DNA of 64,000 nucleotides, taken from Torymus aiolomorphi (Eukaryota; Arthropoda; Insecta; Hymenoptera; Torymidae). Each line of letters starts with the position of its first letter. Positions within the stretch are counted from its first letter, which is position 1. The position numbers and the translations under genes were made by a program. Below the pieces are notes generated by a model. It saw only the letters and a program-made list of their open reading frames with translations. It was not told the DNA's origin and made no database searches. The stretch is taken from positions 40,307,807 through 40,371,806 of the forward strand of contig CM070873.1 of the NCBI GenBank assembly GCA_036365515.1. Direction: 5' to 3'. Positions 12,014 to 25,716 of this stretch are shown in pieces.

Positions 12014-15004
12014 GCTATTTATTCATATTGATAAGAATCATAAAGAATAGGACAAAATAAGCGAATCGACAAACTTAGATTCAACAATTATTGATGTAAT
12101 TCCTAAAATGAATGATGGAATAGTTTCATGTAACATGTTCAATGAAACCGCAATCAGAGAAACTAAAGAGATAGAAAATCCCCGTAATAACTACCATTCG
12201 AAACTTTTTTAGTATCTCCTATGGTAAATAAGAGGTACGTTAGTATTGGCTTTAGAAAATGGATTATAGCTATGGAACTATAAAATCTAAGAGTCGCACG
12301 AAGAATAAGATTTCACTCCCTTATGTACCCATAGGCATTGTCATTTTGTGCATGAGAGCGTCCGACAGGTAGTCGCCTAACGGCCAGTGGCGGTACTTAC
12401 ATTAGCTTCTTACTCATACTCAACAGTTCACTATGAATGTTCAAGATATGAAAAAGATACATCTTTATTTTCCATAGAGCTTTCTTAAAATACCAAATTT
12501 TCAGGCGATATTAATCGCCTGATTCTTTTCACCTGCAAAAATTACTTTCAATTTTACTATCAATTACTGTCTTGTATGTGATACAGTATCTTTTATTTGT
12601 AACGGACATGATTAATGATTCACTGACGTTAGATAGTGATTTATTCGTAATGCAGGAGAGAATGTACTGGTACTTACATCGTAGCACTAGTACATAGTGC
12701 AGATACTTCTTCTAGAGAAAAGAGAGGAATTTCAGAGATTTGTATGTTATAGAACGAAATAATACTGCTTAGTTAATATATCATCAGTCTCCCCCTATAA
12801 GTACCCCATGCTTGGGACGTAGTACTAGTATAATTTTGGAAAAATAACAGCTTCATCGCAAACTTATGTAGTCAAGAAAGAAACAATAATTAATGCCTAT
12901 GCATTTATCAAATAAACACATTATCCCGATCAAATTTTCATAAGTTATATACTGATCGCGTTCGTTTATTCGCACAAATAAATATTATATATTACTACGT
13001 GAAATTTAAATATTGCGTATGTTAATAACTGTAATGCGATTGTACTTCGCACCAGGGTCGAAAGCTAAAACCCGCTACTACTTTCATTATATCACTTAGA
13101 TCTCAATAATATAAATCATCGTAAATATACTTTGATAACAAGATAAGCTTTGTGAATTATGTAGATCAGGCTGTAGGGCTATATTTTCTGGATTAATGTA
13201 ATGTTGAGCTCAACAGGAGAGCTTGCACGAACTCGCACCTACATAATATTTCATTAACTTTCTGCAAAGCAAAGGCGATTAATAATTGTGAAAAAAGCAA
13301 ATACTGTTATTGAAACAATTGCACTCAAAAGTGTAAAAAGAAATAAAAATCAAGGTTCTCACCTAATAAATTTCCCAGAAGCGTCCATAAAAATTAAAAT
13401 TAATCTCCAGATGCTCACTCTTCCAGCCTCCGTTAAACTTCTCCCAGATTAGCTGGTACTGCTGCTGCGCTGCTAGAAAAGAAATTCGCGTCGTAAAGCG
13501 CGCGCTTTACTTTCGCGGCTGACGTCATGCACCCAAGAGAGCGAGACTATTTTCGCCCGTGCGCCTGCGCTTATTAGCGCGATCGACTCGCACAGCTGGC
13601 CCTCCGCCTCCCTATGGTTAGATAAGGACGCCGCGCGCCGCCGGAATGCGCCCGAGTGGAAAGGCAGTGGTTTTAAGATAGCGAGCGCGTCAATCGGTTC
13701 AGAGAAGCGATGGATGGTTTATGGTGATGGGGTTTGGGGGAGAAAAGTGGTTTCTGAAGGCTGAGTGGGATAAAAATTATCTGGATCGGAAATTTATTGT
13801 AGGCACTTTTGCTAGTTATCGCGAAAAAATCTTTTGAATATGTAACAGTGTCTTTTACATGTTAATTTTTTTATTGTTAAACATTTTTCTCAAAAAATAG
13901 ACTTAAGGATGCCATAAAAGGTTCGTATATAGTGCACTCCAAAAAAGCTTTTTTATATTGGTATATTTCGGGATGTCTCGAAAGACCATATTACTTCAAA
14001 ATTTAAAGAAAACTCGTTGTATTGATTTCGTTTTACAGCTTATATGTTAACTCAAGTGTCTCAAAATCATCATAAATTCTAAAAATACTAGAGATATGTA
14101 GTTAACAGCAATTATATCTTTTGCTTCCTCTTATAGAAACCTTTTCTCTGTTTTGCTGTAAGTCAAACTATGATGGTTAAGAGAAGTAATAATAATAAAT
14201 ATCTCAAACAAAGAAATTTTCCCATACATAATAAAATTCCCAACGATTTTGGATATCATCACATTGTTAAACGTAAACGATATGCCGACTAAGATCAAAA
14301 ATATTCGACGAGCGCAACAAATTGTTTCGCCAAAGAAATGAATTTAATGACTGCGATCGGGAGGAATTTAATTTATACGAATGCACAGCCGGAGTAGGTG
14401 ATAGTACGCGCGAGCGCATAGGTGCCCTGGCTAGAGAGGAATGCGCGCAAGAAATAAATTAAATTCCTTCGGATTGGACGTTCGTTTCATTTCTTCATCG
14501 GGTACATCGATTGTCGGTATGGCTGCGTATGTGTGTGCATAACCCATAATAGTCGAATCTATTATCAGCTTTAAAATAGTTATAAAAATAACCGTTTGGA
14601 TCTCGAATTTTTGCTATTCTTTATAAAAGTATTGTCGGACTATGCGAATTTTCATTAATTATGCGTTTTGACAGTGAAGCGGATGGATTTCAAATAATGA
14701 AGTAAATACTGCCATTTCAATTAGTCGCCACGGGTAGGGGCCGAAAATTCAATTTTCCCGCTGTCATTCATCTACTTTTGCTAAAATATAAAAAGTAATC
14801 CATTAAAAATGTGTCGAACGCACTGAAAATATTTTCCGCATATATACATAGTCGTTTTACTCTCGGCGAGAGTGAGAGAGAGTTTTTTCCGCTTCGGGCG
14901 TGCAAATGAGAATCAAGTTTCAAGCTTGAAATTCGCTTCGCTTAATTAAAGCGCAACAAAAGCCCGCGTGGAGCCGAAAATAAAAAGAGAGGGGCTTCAC
15001 AGAA

Positions 15005-15007
<3 letters not shown>

Positions 15008-15044
<37 letters not shown>
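15008..15044. repeat. (GA)n microsatellite
   Basis: An uninterrupted run of GA dinucleotides on the right side of a small GC-rich island. Confidence 0.9.
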
Positions 15045-15047
<3 letters not shown>

Positions 15048-16935
15048 GAAAAAAACATGGTCGGTTCGTATTAAAAATCTCGACTTGTGCTTTTATTTTA
15101 CACATATATTTTGCTCTCAAAACAGTAAAAAAAATATTTATTCATAAAAAATGCATATAATGTATATACGATAAATGCCGTTCTGTTGCTTCAGTATAAA
15201 AAAGTAAAACTCTCTTTCAACGATAAAAAATTTAAATTTCCATCTCTGGTAGACAAATCTGATCGTCAACCGGCCATAAACCATATTCACTGCCAATAAT
15301 CCCTCCTGATCGACGGGCATTAAAATCCCAAAAATCCCCACGGCCATTGCGCTACACGAGCGTTAATTAGGCGCCGCCTAATTTCTGCCATCGATTTTCA
15401 CCCGGGCTATTTAACAGTCAGCGCGTGGCTCGTTTTGTCATTAGCGCTCGTGTTTTTTGGTCAACGCGCTGCTGACGAATAGCCGGCGAGCAGATGATTG
15501 AGCGGAAAATTTAAATTTTCGGTATCAGGGCGGTTGAGGTTATACATAAAGTATAGGGATTGTAAGTAGAGGTTATAATTGAACTTTGATTATTAAGTAT
15601 ACGGTTCAAATTGAGATCTTTGGAATCCGTAACATCATTCTGAACAAAGTATTGAAAGGTTGATAGACAGTAAAAAAATGAAAATAAAAATACGAAATAT
15701 ATTGACTGTCTAGACTCGTTTACAACTGCTTTATTTTATTGGTCTCGCGTCTAATTATATTCTGTCGTTTTTGTAACTGATTCGTCTACTAAATCTATTA
15801 ATTTTTATATAAATTTGATATCTCTCTATGCCTCTAAATAGCATTATCAACTTTACCCGTCCATCTCACCACTATTGCATAATTACGTCTTCATTCAACT
15901 CATTTCTTTTTACCCATCACCACGTTCCAAAAACTTTTTTTTTAACATTGAACACGAGAAAGCGATCATTCCACTGATTCTCTTACCCTCACACAGCCTG
16001 AAAGTCATATTGCTCTGTCCTTCCACGCACCAGCCTAAAAACACTTCGCTAACCCAAATCCATGCCCGCCTCATAAATCCCCCCCCCTTTCTCCCCCTCC
16101 GCCTTCTTATCGCAATTCGTCCGATAAATCGCCGCCGCGTCCAAAATTGAAATTTCGACCTCCCTCACTCGTTCTCTTCCCCCCCCCCCCCGCAACGCGA
16201 AATCGAACGGCCAGAAATCATCGGGCGCGCGCTCGCTCGTCTTTCGCGCCGGGATTTATATCGAGCGGCGGCCGCCGAGGACAAGGCAGCGGACACGTGT
16301 ACAACAAATCCCGCGGGATTATAGGCCCGCGCTCGCTCGCCTCCCTCCCCCCCGTGAGCCGATGTTGAAATATATACGTGCGGCAGGTGGACGAGGGGTG
16401 GTCGGTGGGAAGGGGGAGTGACGGGGGCAATCTCGGTGGCGCTGTTGCGATTATGAGCGATTTTGCAGAAGCGTACAGTATAGCGTGGGGATCGATTTTC
16501 CCGGCGTGGCGAGCCGGGCCACGATGAAATTTCGAAATTGTTGGGAATTGAGCAACATCGAGTTATTCCAATTGAGGCGTTTCGATGTTTTCCTGCGAAT
16601 AATTGGGCACTTAAAATGTTTTTGCACATAGGAAGAAAATATTAAGTTATAACTATATGCTCGGCTTGATTCTATCAGTTTGTCAATATCTTGAAATAAT
16701 AAGTGAGCATTACTGAATCGCCTGAGGGTCGACGTATAACAAAACCAAGCCGTCTCCTCATGCTTAGCAGCAAAAGACGAGGGAGAAGAAGAAGAAGGTA
16801 AAAACACACAGCTCGATAATGCAACCGCTCGATATATTGTTCTTTTATTACATCAAAGTGCATTAAGAGTTTGAATTATTACACCGCTTTTAGTACAAGT
16901 GAATTATTCGCTTTGGAGTCGTGGCCGCTGTGCCC

Positions 16936-16957
16936 CTCTCTCTCTCTCTCTCTCTCC
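16936..16957. repeat. (CT)n microsatellite
   Basis: A short CT dinucleotide run flanked by C-rich sequence. Confidence 0.85.
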
Positions 16958-19303
16958 CCGCTCAGTTATTTATAGAGCATAATGGATAATCAGTAGCTAA
17001 GGTATTGTATAATTCAGATTTGCCTATCTGACGATATATCCTTTGAAATTCAAAATTGCTAATTCGAATTGGCATTGAGAGAGGAGATGTATTTATCTAT
17101 GCTCTTTTGTGCATTATTTTGCAAGATGGTTTGTTTAGACGGATGTGACCATTAGATCAAATATAAATAGTCGATGAAATATTATGATGCGCTATAGGGA
17201 CGGGTAAGTTGTCATAGGGCATGGTAATGAGTTGTCAAGTAACTTTTTGTTTATTTTTATTTTTATTATACTAAAAACTTCGCACCACGAGTTGGTTTGT
17301 TTAATATACGCGAAGATGTTGGGCGTTGCGGTGACGACGTTTACCTCCTCGTGAATATTTATGCGACGGACCGCTCGCACGCGCGCCGTCTTTATTATAA
17401 ACACATTTGCATAACCTAAGACGCTACGCAGGCTGCGAATTTTTAATTAAAATAGTTTTGCGGCAACAACGCCGTAAAAAAGAAGTCGTTATCAAGCACT
17501 CGACTGAGAAAGAGCGATATTGACGTATTAAATTATTAAATTAACAAACCTCGTCCTGCGTTTCAACGATAGTGCACGAAGTCAGAAGTCGAGTTCCTCA
17601 ATTTTGCAGAAATATACCTCGGCAGTTTGAGTTTGACAAAATATTTTCAATGCAAATATTCCTCCTTCAAAATTCAAGTTATCTTGAGATTAGCCTCGAG
17701 CTAAGTAAAGAGACTTAACTCAAATAGAGCGCACAATCTAGAGACTCGAGAAATATTTTGACGGCTAAATTGTTCTACTGTAGATGTAGCAATTATTGGT
17801 AATATTCGTAATAGTTATTAAAAAGCTTTCATATAGTTATTTAAAAAAATCGTCTAAACGAACTGCTAGGGGTTCAAAATAGAATTTAAAAAAAAATGGC
17901 ATCAATCATTATTTTCTAATAAAACTTCACATCAAGCTTCATTCAATCATCCATATTTCAAATTCCCTGTCACTCCACTGACACAAACCTCAACCCATAA
18001 AAAAAAATCACTTCCAAAATCCAAAGCTGCACGGCTCACTCGCACGTCTCATCCATCATTGAAATCGCGAGGCGGCGAATTCGAGCAAACACACACACAG
18101 CAGTGCACCGAGAGAATAAATAAAATAAGAGCCTCAGCGAGACGGCACGAAGAGCCGATTGTTTTACCTCGCGCGAGAGAGCGCACGTGCGCGGAGCGCG
18201 CATGCGCGACTCGATCATCGCGTGTCGTCCGCGCGTTTTCGTGACTCGCTGTTGAGCGCGGAGGAGAGAAGATATTAATTCTATTTTGAGAAAAGGAAAG
18301 AGGGGGAGAGAGAGAGAGACACGCGGCCTTGAAATTTTGCGGAAAGGAATTTTAATGGCCCGGAAGAAGGGGCGAAAGTTTTTTGTTAAGGGAGTTTATG
18401 ATAGTGGTTTTTCGAAAGTAGCTGAAGTAATTGAATTGTGGAGTGTTGGTTGATAAAGTGAGAGTACAGATTTGGTCGTTTATTAAATACAAAATTTGTA
18501 TTGTTCAACTACCGTAGTTTTATTAACAGTGTAAATAATTGAATTTTCTAAAAAATATTACACGCAAGTAAACAATTATAAACCAAAATTGTTCTTAACT
18601 TGTTTGAATAAAGCAGAAACTATTGAAAGCTCCTATTTCGTAGTTGTTTGCGCGATTATGTTTATCTTGAGCGCAGCAGTAATTGAGGATAAATAATGGT
18701 ATCTCTTAAACCGGAGACCTGCATTTGCATCCGCCTAATACATACTTAACGCGTTAGCTAAATTAACCCTTTACCGGACTAAGCACCCGCATTTATCTCC
18801 GCGTAAAACGCGTCTAATTGCCGCGTGTCCAACTTAAGAACGCGTTAATTGAGATTTTCATTCAGCAATATTCTCGACGTTTCTACAAACTAGTTGCTGA
18901 AAAACTTTGTACGTTATCAAAAAATTAATACGTATCTAATATTTGTTCATTCTTCATTATGAATAGCAAATTGTGGAATACTAGCAATAACAACAACGTC
19001 TTTTTTGCAAAATAGTTTTCAAATAAAGTTAGTGTTTCTTAAGGACCCCTTTAATTCGGTCAATGTAAAAATATGCATAAGTTGCTACCTAAATTCTCAG
19101 CACATTAAAAGATTCTTAAATTATCAAACGCAATTCTACGGCGAAAAAATCGCATATTCCTCTATACAACTCCGTAATCACGGCCTCCTCTCTCCCATAT
19201 CCACATTCCCACCTCTCTCGTCTCTTTCCGAAAAAGAAAAAAAAAAGCTAACCATCTCACCCCTGAAAATTCCGCGACACCGTAAAACAGCCGACCGACA
19301 ATA

Positions 19304-19309
<6 letters not shown>

Positions 19310-19344
<35 letters not shown>
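19310..19344. repeat. (CT)n microsatellite
   Basis: An uninterrupted CT dinucleotide run in the left half of the 19.2-19.7 kb GC-rich island. Confidence 0.9.
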
Positions 19345-19347
<3 letters not shown>

Positions 19348-22300
19348 CTCGCCGAGAGAAAAGCTTTCGCGGTAATGCTCGCTTGCGCGCGGTGTACCGC
19401 GGCGAATTACCCGTACGTATACGTACGTACGTACCTACGTCCGAGCGCGCTATACTCGCATTCCCCGCGGGCCGCCGGCCGCGAGAAAATTAATTGCGCA
19501 CTTGCGACTGCTCGCCGTTGGCGGAGAACAGCGCAAGCCTGCGTATGTGGGTGTGTGTGTGTGTAACTGTATGTGAGAATGGTGGTGGGGCCGGAAATCA
19601 AAGATAGGTGCTTGTGTGTGCACTTTTGCGAGGAAGTTTTGAAGACTGCAACCTGGTTTGTGAACATTGTTCTGTGTATTTCATCACGTTGGGATGGTAA
19701 GTTACGTTTCAAATACATAATCATATTATACCCGAATAATATCTATTAAAATAATGTATTCATTTTATTTCATCGAAATATAGTTACTATATTTTACGTT
19801 TTTTCATTTTTTGCATCTTTATAATTATTTCACTACCTGAAATTAGAAATCATTAATTGCCAAATTGTTTCGTTTATTTTACATTTGGCATAGCAAAATG
19901 TACAGGACTCCACCCACCTACCGTCCTACCTAGTCGAATCAGTCCCCCCGAAAAAATCCCATAATCCTTCCCGCCACTTTCCTTCTAAAATCCTGTCTTC
20001 TCGCCTCTCTCTTTTCTCATCAAAACTTGGCCAATTCGAACTCCCGTAACGGCCGCTTTCTCGGTTTTGCAGCCCGTGACGCACTCGCGCGCGCGCGCCT
20101 GTCGAACGTATTCGCGGGCATAAAATAGACCCGTGCGCACGTGTTCAGCGCACGGCACACGTGCGGCGCGATCGCTTCCAAGGAAATCCGAGAGCACTTC
20201 ATTCCGCAGCAGCAGCAGCAGCCGCCGCGGGCTATTTTGCCTCCGAACATCTGGCGCGAGGAAAACTTCCGCGAGCTAGAGTAGGCGCAGGAGAAAGAGA
20301 GAGGGAGAGAGCGAAGGAGAGGTTTTTTTCTGGCTTGGGTTATAGCGTCGAGAAAGATGGTGTGAGAGGGTTCGAGAACGGAAAATGTGATAGCTTGCAG
20401 AAGGATTGTTATCTATTGCGGGGGTTGTGATGTGAAATTGACAAGAACCGTGTTCGTTGACGTCATCCAAAACTACGTAGAATTCGATTTGTTCATAATT
20501 TTTAGCATACGTTATGCAATTATAGGCATTATTCTATAATTCTGAAATTCTAAATGCTTTCAGGATTTTCTCTCATGTTTCTGACGCTGATAGAAGTGCA
20601 AAAATTTGAATAATTTATAATTAATGATAAAAGTGATCCCCTCAGAATATTCTTTAACAAGCGCGATTTACATATGCAGAATAAACCAGCTCTCGGAGGT
20701 ACTCCACTTCTCTTCACGCAAATCCAACTTTTAATTCCGAAACGAAGAATATTCAATTTGCTCTGCCGCAAACGAAGTACCGAATCGCGCGTCTCTCCAT
20801 CAGCCCTCGACGAAAAATTTCCACACAAAACCGCAGCAATATAGACAAAAATGCACGTTTTTCAACAGCGACTCCAAGCCCCTCGAGAATCGTTAAAGCA
20901 ATTAGAGAATGAAGAGGAGGAAACTTCGGGCGAAAAACAAAACCTCGTGCGCGTACAAAAGCCAAAAGTCAATGGGGGGAGGGAAGAGGGGGGATTAAAA
21001 GCCGGGGAAAGATATTTTCAAAGACGACAGGGAAATTGCCCGTCCAATTGAATCGCAAACAATATGAAAATTTGTTCGAGAGAGTTTTGATTATACAAAG
21101 GCGAGCGAGCTAGCAAATCTCTCCCTCTCTCTCCATTGAAGAAAAGCAAAGAGGGAGAAAGGGAGAGGAAGATAGGAGAGCGTATACAGAGGGAAGGTAA
21201 AGAAACAGCAGCGGAGCAGTTAAGAAAATAAGAAAGTAGAGAGAGAGGGAGGGTGGAAGTGAAACAGTTATAAAAAGGGAAAATGTATATGTAACTGTAC
21301 GATTCTTCCTCGTTTTTTGCGATTAATGCTTTCTCTGGAGTTTATCGAAAATTGAGCTTGCGAACCATTATCTCATTGTATACATAAATATCAAGAGTCT
21401 ATTGTTGGTGCCCTCTTAATGAAACAGCTGATCTCGGACAGCCTACTTTCTCGTAAAAAATGAACAAGCGAAAAATTCCCCAGATTCCCTCTCTAATTTA
21501 CATGAGCGAGCTGCCCTCCACTCGTCCGCTCCCGCAGGCTTCATCGATCACTTCCTTACCTCGAGCTAAACCCCCTCCCGTCCCCGCGATCATTCCATTC
21601 CCACAACGAAACAGAACGACGGCGACGACGACGAATCACCGAGGCAGCGCTCGATCCCGAAGATAAGCCCCCTCCACCGCTATAGCACCGCCTGCAGCGG
21701 CACACGACAACACATCCTGTACAATCCGAAAACACGAATCCCGGGCGCAAGCCGGAAGAAGAATTTGGCGAGGCGCGAGCGAGCGCAAAGACGAATGGCG
21801 GCAATAAAACACGAGCGAGCGCCGTTGACGCCGGGATAACTGACTTGGCACGCGCCTACGCTTCGCTCTCTACCGATAAATATCGCGACGCGCGTCTGTC
21901 ACCGCGGCCGCCCGTGTGTACGAGTGGACGTGTGTGTCTGTGTGCGCGTACGCTGTGTGTGAGAAAGGGTATCGATGGGTGGGAGATAGATGGGCGTCTT
22001 GGATGAGGGGCTGAGTGGACGGAGATTTTGAAAAATTTAATTTTGGAGCGTTGCTGTGATTTCTTTTGTCGTATATTGATGTTTATTCGTCGGAGGTTTT
22101 GTTCTTATTTATTTTTTCGTTATCAAAGAGCATTGTTGCTCCAAAATTGTTTCTAAAGCAAATGAACAATGTACAAGTTTTCTATTCTGACAAAAACCAT
22201 TCGCGCAGAAAAATACATGCAATATATTTGCAAGAAAATAATATTTTTTTCTTTCAAAGTTATTCTTCCCTATTGTACAAGAACTATTCGCTTTACAAAA

Positions 22301-23268
22301 ATAGCCAACCTAGAACAATATTCTTTTCCACAATCGAACGTAAAATTCTCCCTCCCGACAAGCGTACATTCGACAAAAAGCTAAAACTTTTCGATAAGAT
22401 TAACCATCTCTCTCTATTCTCTATATTCTAAAAAAAAGCGACATCGCGCGCCCTCGTAAAATATAGAAACCGATAGAAAAAACCTGTCTCCCCGTCGCGC
22501 CTGCAATCACGCGCGCATACACCAACAGAGTGAGAGAGAGAGAGAGAAAGAGAGCGGACCTTAATCTGAATTTTATTTTTCCCGCGTACTACAGCGACTG
22601 TGCCGGCTGGCTGGTGTCGTGCCAGCGACTATTACCGACAATGTAACTGCTCGCCGTCGTCCCCCCCAGCGGCGGCCGGGGACCAGCTGTGCACGCCGCT
22701 TATCTATATACAACTATACACTCGCGGCCCGGGCTTCTTTCATTGCCTTTAATGTCTCCGTCTTGCATTAGCGTAATGATCGCGCGATTTCGTATTTCAT
22801 ATTCCCCTCCGATTCCAGGCGCGCGCGCGTGCGCTTCTCCCCCGAGTGTAAGAGAGAGGGAGGGAGTATAGTAAGAGGCTGTTTTCGTGTTCTCGTGTAC
22901 TGCTACTACTGCTGCTGCTGCTGTTCTGCCTTGTAGCGAGGCTGAGCTTTTTTGTTTCGACACGGGCTTTGGGGATTGTTTGATTGCCTATTTCGAAGTA
23001 TTGTGATTTTTCTAATAATTTTTTGTCATTACTATAGGTATATATAGAAATTTATACTAATGTTTCTCTCTTATACAGATGTATTATTTTCCATCCTATG
23101 AAGAAATAATAATTAAATTTAAATTGCTATAATACTGATGAAGTGTTTTTCTAAGAGAATCCTATCATTATTTTCTTTTAATTATGGCATGAAATAATTA
23201 TATTTTCACTCTCTAACAACTAATAGGGAAACAGTCACTATTTCAGAGTAAAAAGTCGTGCACTGACG

Positions 23269-23374
23269 AAATATAAGTGAATATGCACTCCGTAATGTAT
23301 ATTAACTTTTTTGAATTGAGAAATTTCACTATTTAAAAAAAGTTAATATACCCTATTAAAATTCACATATATTT
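23269..23374. mobile_element. 106-bp hairpin MITE-like repeat
   Basis: An inverted repeat whose inner 16-base arms, GTATATTAACTTTTTT (23297-23312) and its exact complement (23336-23351), flank a 23-bp loop. The outer arms AAATATAAGTGAAT and ATTCACATATATTT pair imperfectly. No coding capacity. Confidence 0.6.
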
Positions 23375-24194
23375 GGTGCCAATGATGCTATCAGTTATTA
23401 AAATAATATATTCGACATAATTATTTCTTTCATGAATATACAGTATATGCATGATTATGAACGAGTCGTCAACTCTTCGAACCCTCTCACACCTCACCTT
23501 GCCTTTTCCACCATTTTTATCCATCAACCCCATCCACCACCCTAACTCCCACGCCTACCCACGGTCTCTCACATCGATTGCAGTCACCAACCAACCCACC
23601 TCAGTATCACCCGCATGTCCAGCCTCTCGCGCGCTCCCATTCGGGTCAGAAGCCCGGGCCTCGAGATTAGAAGCCGGCAATCAAGCCCATTATACACTCG
23701 GCTGAGTTGCCACGCCGACGCCGCGAAAATAGTGGACACGCGTGCTGTACTCGCTCGACCATTGTCGGCAGCGACGGTGCTGGTGCAGGCTGGATAGTTT
23801 TGGGGAGATCGAGGCCCACGATTGATTAGACGACCCGCCTGTCGAAGTTCACTCGAGTTGCTGTTGTATCGGCAGAGAGCTGGGTAACAGATGACCGAGG
23901 TTGATGAACTGGAGAAAAAGATTTGATAAGTGATGGTTTTTGTATTCCTTAAGCAAATATTCAAAAACAACGAAGCCAATCTAGTCCAAGTTTATTCGTA
24001 ATTATGTCTAACATTTTTGCTTCATTTCTTACTGTACCAAAATAATAAACTTAAACATTCAGTGACATCAGTAGTATTTTAATGGGATAATCGACAATTG
24101 CGTTTATTATAGTATAAAGTAAAAATTTATTATTTACAACGTCGAATTTTTTAATAATGTATACAAAAATATGATTTTGTATATGATAATACAT

Positions 24195-24298
24195 TATGTA
24201 ACAAGGGACTAAAGTCGCAGATTATTCTCGCTTCGCTACGCTCGCTCGGGCAGTCAACTCACCCAAGGGAATGATCGACTTTAGTCCCGTGTTACATA
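24195..24298. mobile_element. ~104-bp MITE with TA-flanked 23-bp inverted repeats
   Basis: The ends TATGTAACAAGGGACTAAAG and the complement of CTTTAGTCCCGTGTTACATA match over 23 bp with one mismatch. A TA on each side fits the 2-bp duplication of Tc1/mariner-type elements. The interior has the motif CGCTTCGCTACGCTCGCTCG. Confidence 0.75.
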
Positions 24299-24301
24299 TA
24301 G

Positions 24302-24540
24302 TACTTTATTCCCATCTCCACTGTGGCCACTTCATAGATTTGAAAAGTTATTTTGTATTTATGTGTTACAACTTTATTAGTTTTAACTCAATTCACCATA
24401 AACATAAATAATTAGACTGTTACTTAATTCCCGCATATGTTTGATATGCGGGAATAAAGTAAAAGGGGGAATCAGACGCTACTTTTTCCCCGCTTTTCAG
24501 GCTATAAAATGACCATTATAGTAGAGATGGGAATAAAAGA
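24302..24540. mobile_element. ~240-bp nested inverted-repeat element
   Basis: The left end TACTTTATTCCCATCTCCACT (24302-24322) is mirrored by AGTAGAGATGGGAATAAAAG (24520-24539). Inside is a second hairpin, ATTCCCGCATAT...ATGCGGGAAT (about 24427-24455), that reuses the ATTCCC motif. It starts only four bases after the previous MITE, so the two may have inserted next to each other or form one composite. Confidence 0.55.
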
Positions 24541-25716
24541 ATAGGTTCAATTTAGAACATTCTATAACATTTTTGTCATCAAAATAATTCTAAATGTCGA
24601 ACAAATTCGAAAAATAAACCATTGTCGCTAATTACGTATAACTAGTGCATCCCTTTATAATGTCAAATCTACACTCTTAGTCTTCGTTATCACAACAAAA
24701 AGCTGTATGAACTCCAGCTTTTCGATAAAATAAAAGTATTTAATTATAAAATCTCCCTCAAGAAAAATGCGCGCTCCTCGACCCACCATCACCCATCATC
24801 CAGGGCGAACATATTATCATCTTCATTATACATCCCAGGACGGCAAAAAATGCCTCTCTCTCTCCCTCGGCACACGCGGGCGCGCACAAGACAAGAGCCT
24901 CTACACACGCGAAGCTCACCGAGAGAGAGAGACTCGCAAAAGGCTCGCGCAAGCGTAATTTCGCAGAAGCGCGCGGGGGAGATGGAAGACAGCGCACCCT
25001 CAAAGACACACTCTCCCGCTAATTTGATGATCCTCCAAAGGCCGGGGAAGCGTAATCTGCCACTCTCGTTCTTTTTGGCCCCCCGACGACGACGACGACG
25101 ACGTCGTCGTCTTCTTCTCTCGAGGTAAGAAGCCTTCCCGGGAGAACTCAAGAGAGAGAGAGAGAGAGAGAGAGAGGACGGAAAGAAAGTAGTAGCGCTC
25201 TGTCTTATTCCACTTGTTTCGGGTCGCGCGAGAGCCTTTTCGCTTTCCATTCCCCGCCGCCAAGAAAAAGAGGAGGGAGATTAGTCGTGCGGTGCTCTTT
25301 TCTCTTTGCTCACCATCAAGGCTTTTTTGACCGATTTTACTTTACGGAATGACTACAAATCTATGGGAGAGTTTATTATCTCAATCGTCGGGAGAGAAAG
25401 AAGCCCATCAATTTTACTCGCGCCTATAAAATCGGCCACGTGTTCGCGTATACTGGGCGTATGTTTACATGCTCACGCGAGCAAAGGAGATATTGACTGG
25501 CGAGCCAAGCACAAAGACGTTAGGGCGTTGTCGAGAGACAGAGGCCTAGTATCTTGCGAGAGGTGATCTAGATCGCTGGGAATAAATAAATGGAAATTGA
25601 AAACGTTGGAATCCAAGTTTATTTCTTTAATAAATTTTGATGTTCAAAACTCACGAAAGTAATTCGAAATTGCAACAGTACCGTGAAATTAGCGCGCTTT
25701 TGTTCGCTAGTTTTTT
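24541..25716. other. Non-coding stretch with one large GC-rich island
   Basis: AT-rich to about 24740, then an island at 24740-25290 containing a palindromic GACGAC/GTCGTC run (about 25084-25111) and a (GA)n microsatellite, then intermediate sequence. Open frames up to 153 codons on both strands here are low-complexity shadows. Confidence 0.55.
25151..25176. repeat. (GA)n microsatellite
   Basis: A GA dinucleotide run on the purine-rich right side of the 24.7-25.3 kb island. Confidence 0.9.

Larger units (their letters stand above)
12014..23268. other. 11-kb gene desert with GC-rich islands
   Basis: No gene is supported. 12.0-13.4 kb is AT-rich and featureless. GC-rich islands follow at about 13.42-13.77, 14.86-15.06, 15.33-15.54, 16.05-16.45, 17.30-17.50, 18.02-18.42, 19.18-19.70, 19.90-20.43, 20.70-21.26, 21.47-22.04 and 22.44-22.98 kb. 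Most show the C/T-rich left flank and G/A-rich right flank. CAG runs (20204-20222), a poly-C run (16179-16191) and CT/GA microsatellites are present. Open frames up to about 160 codons are low-complexity or antisense pairs. Confidence 0.55.

Noticed and set aside
16165..16629. 154-codon minus-strand frame
   Set aside because: Island shadow with runs of Gly and Arg from C-rich sequence; no family resemblance.
19005..19493. 162-codon plus-strand frame, longest non-GMC frame here
   Set aside because: Passes through an AT-rich stretch and a (CT)n tract, has no recognisable domain, and overlaps another frame in the same island.
24789..25250. 153-codon minus-strand frame
   Set aside because: Translates CT and GAC repeats into Ser-Leu and Arg runs; open on both strands through a microsatellite island.
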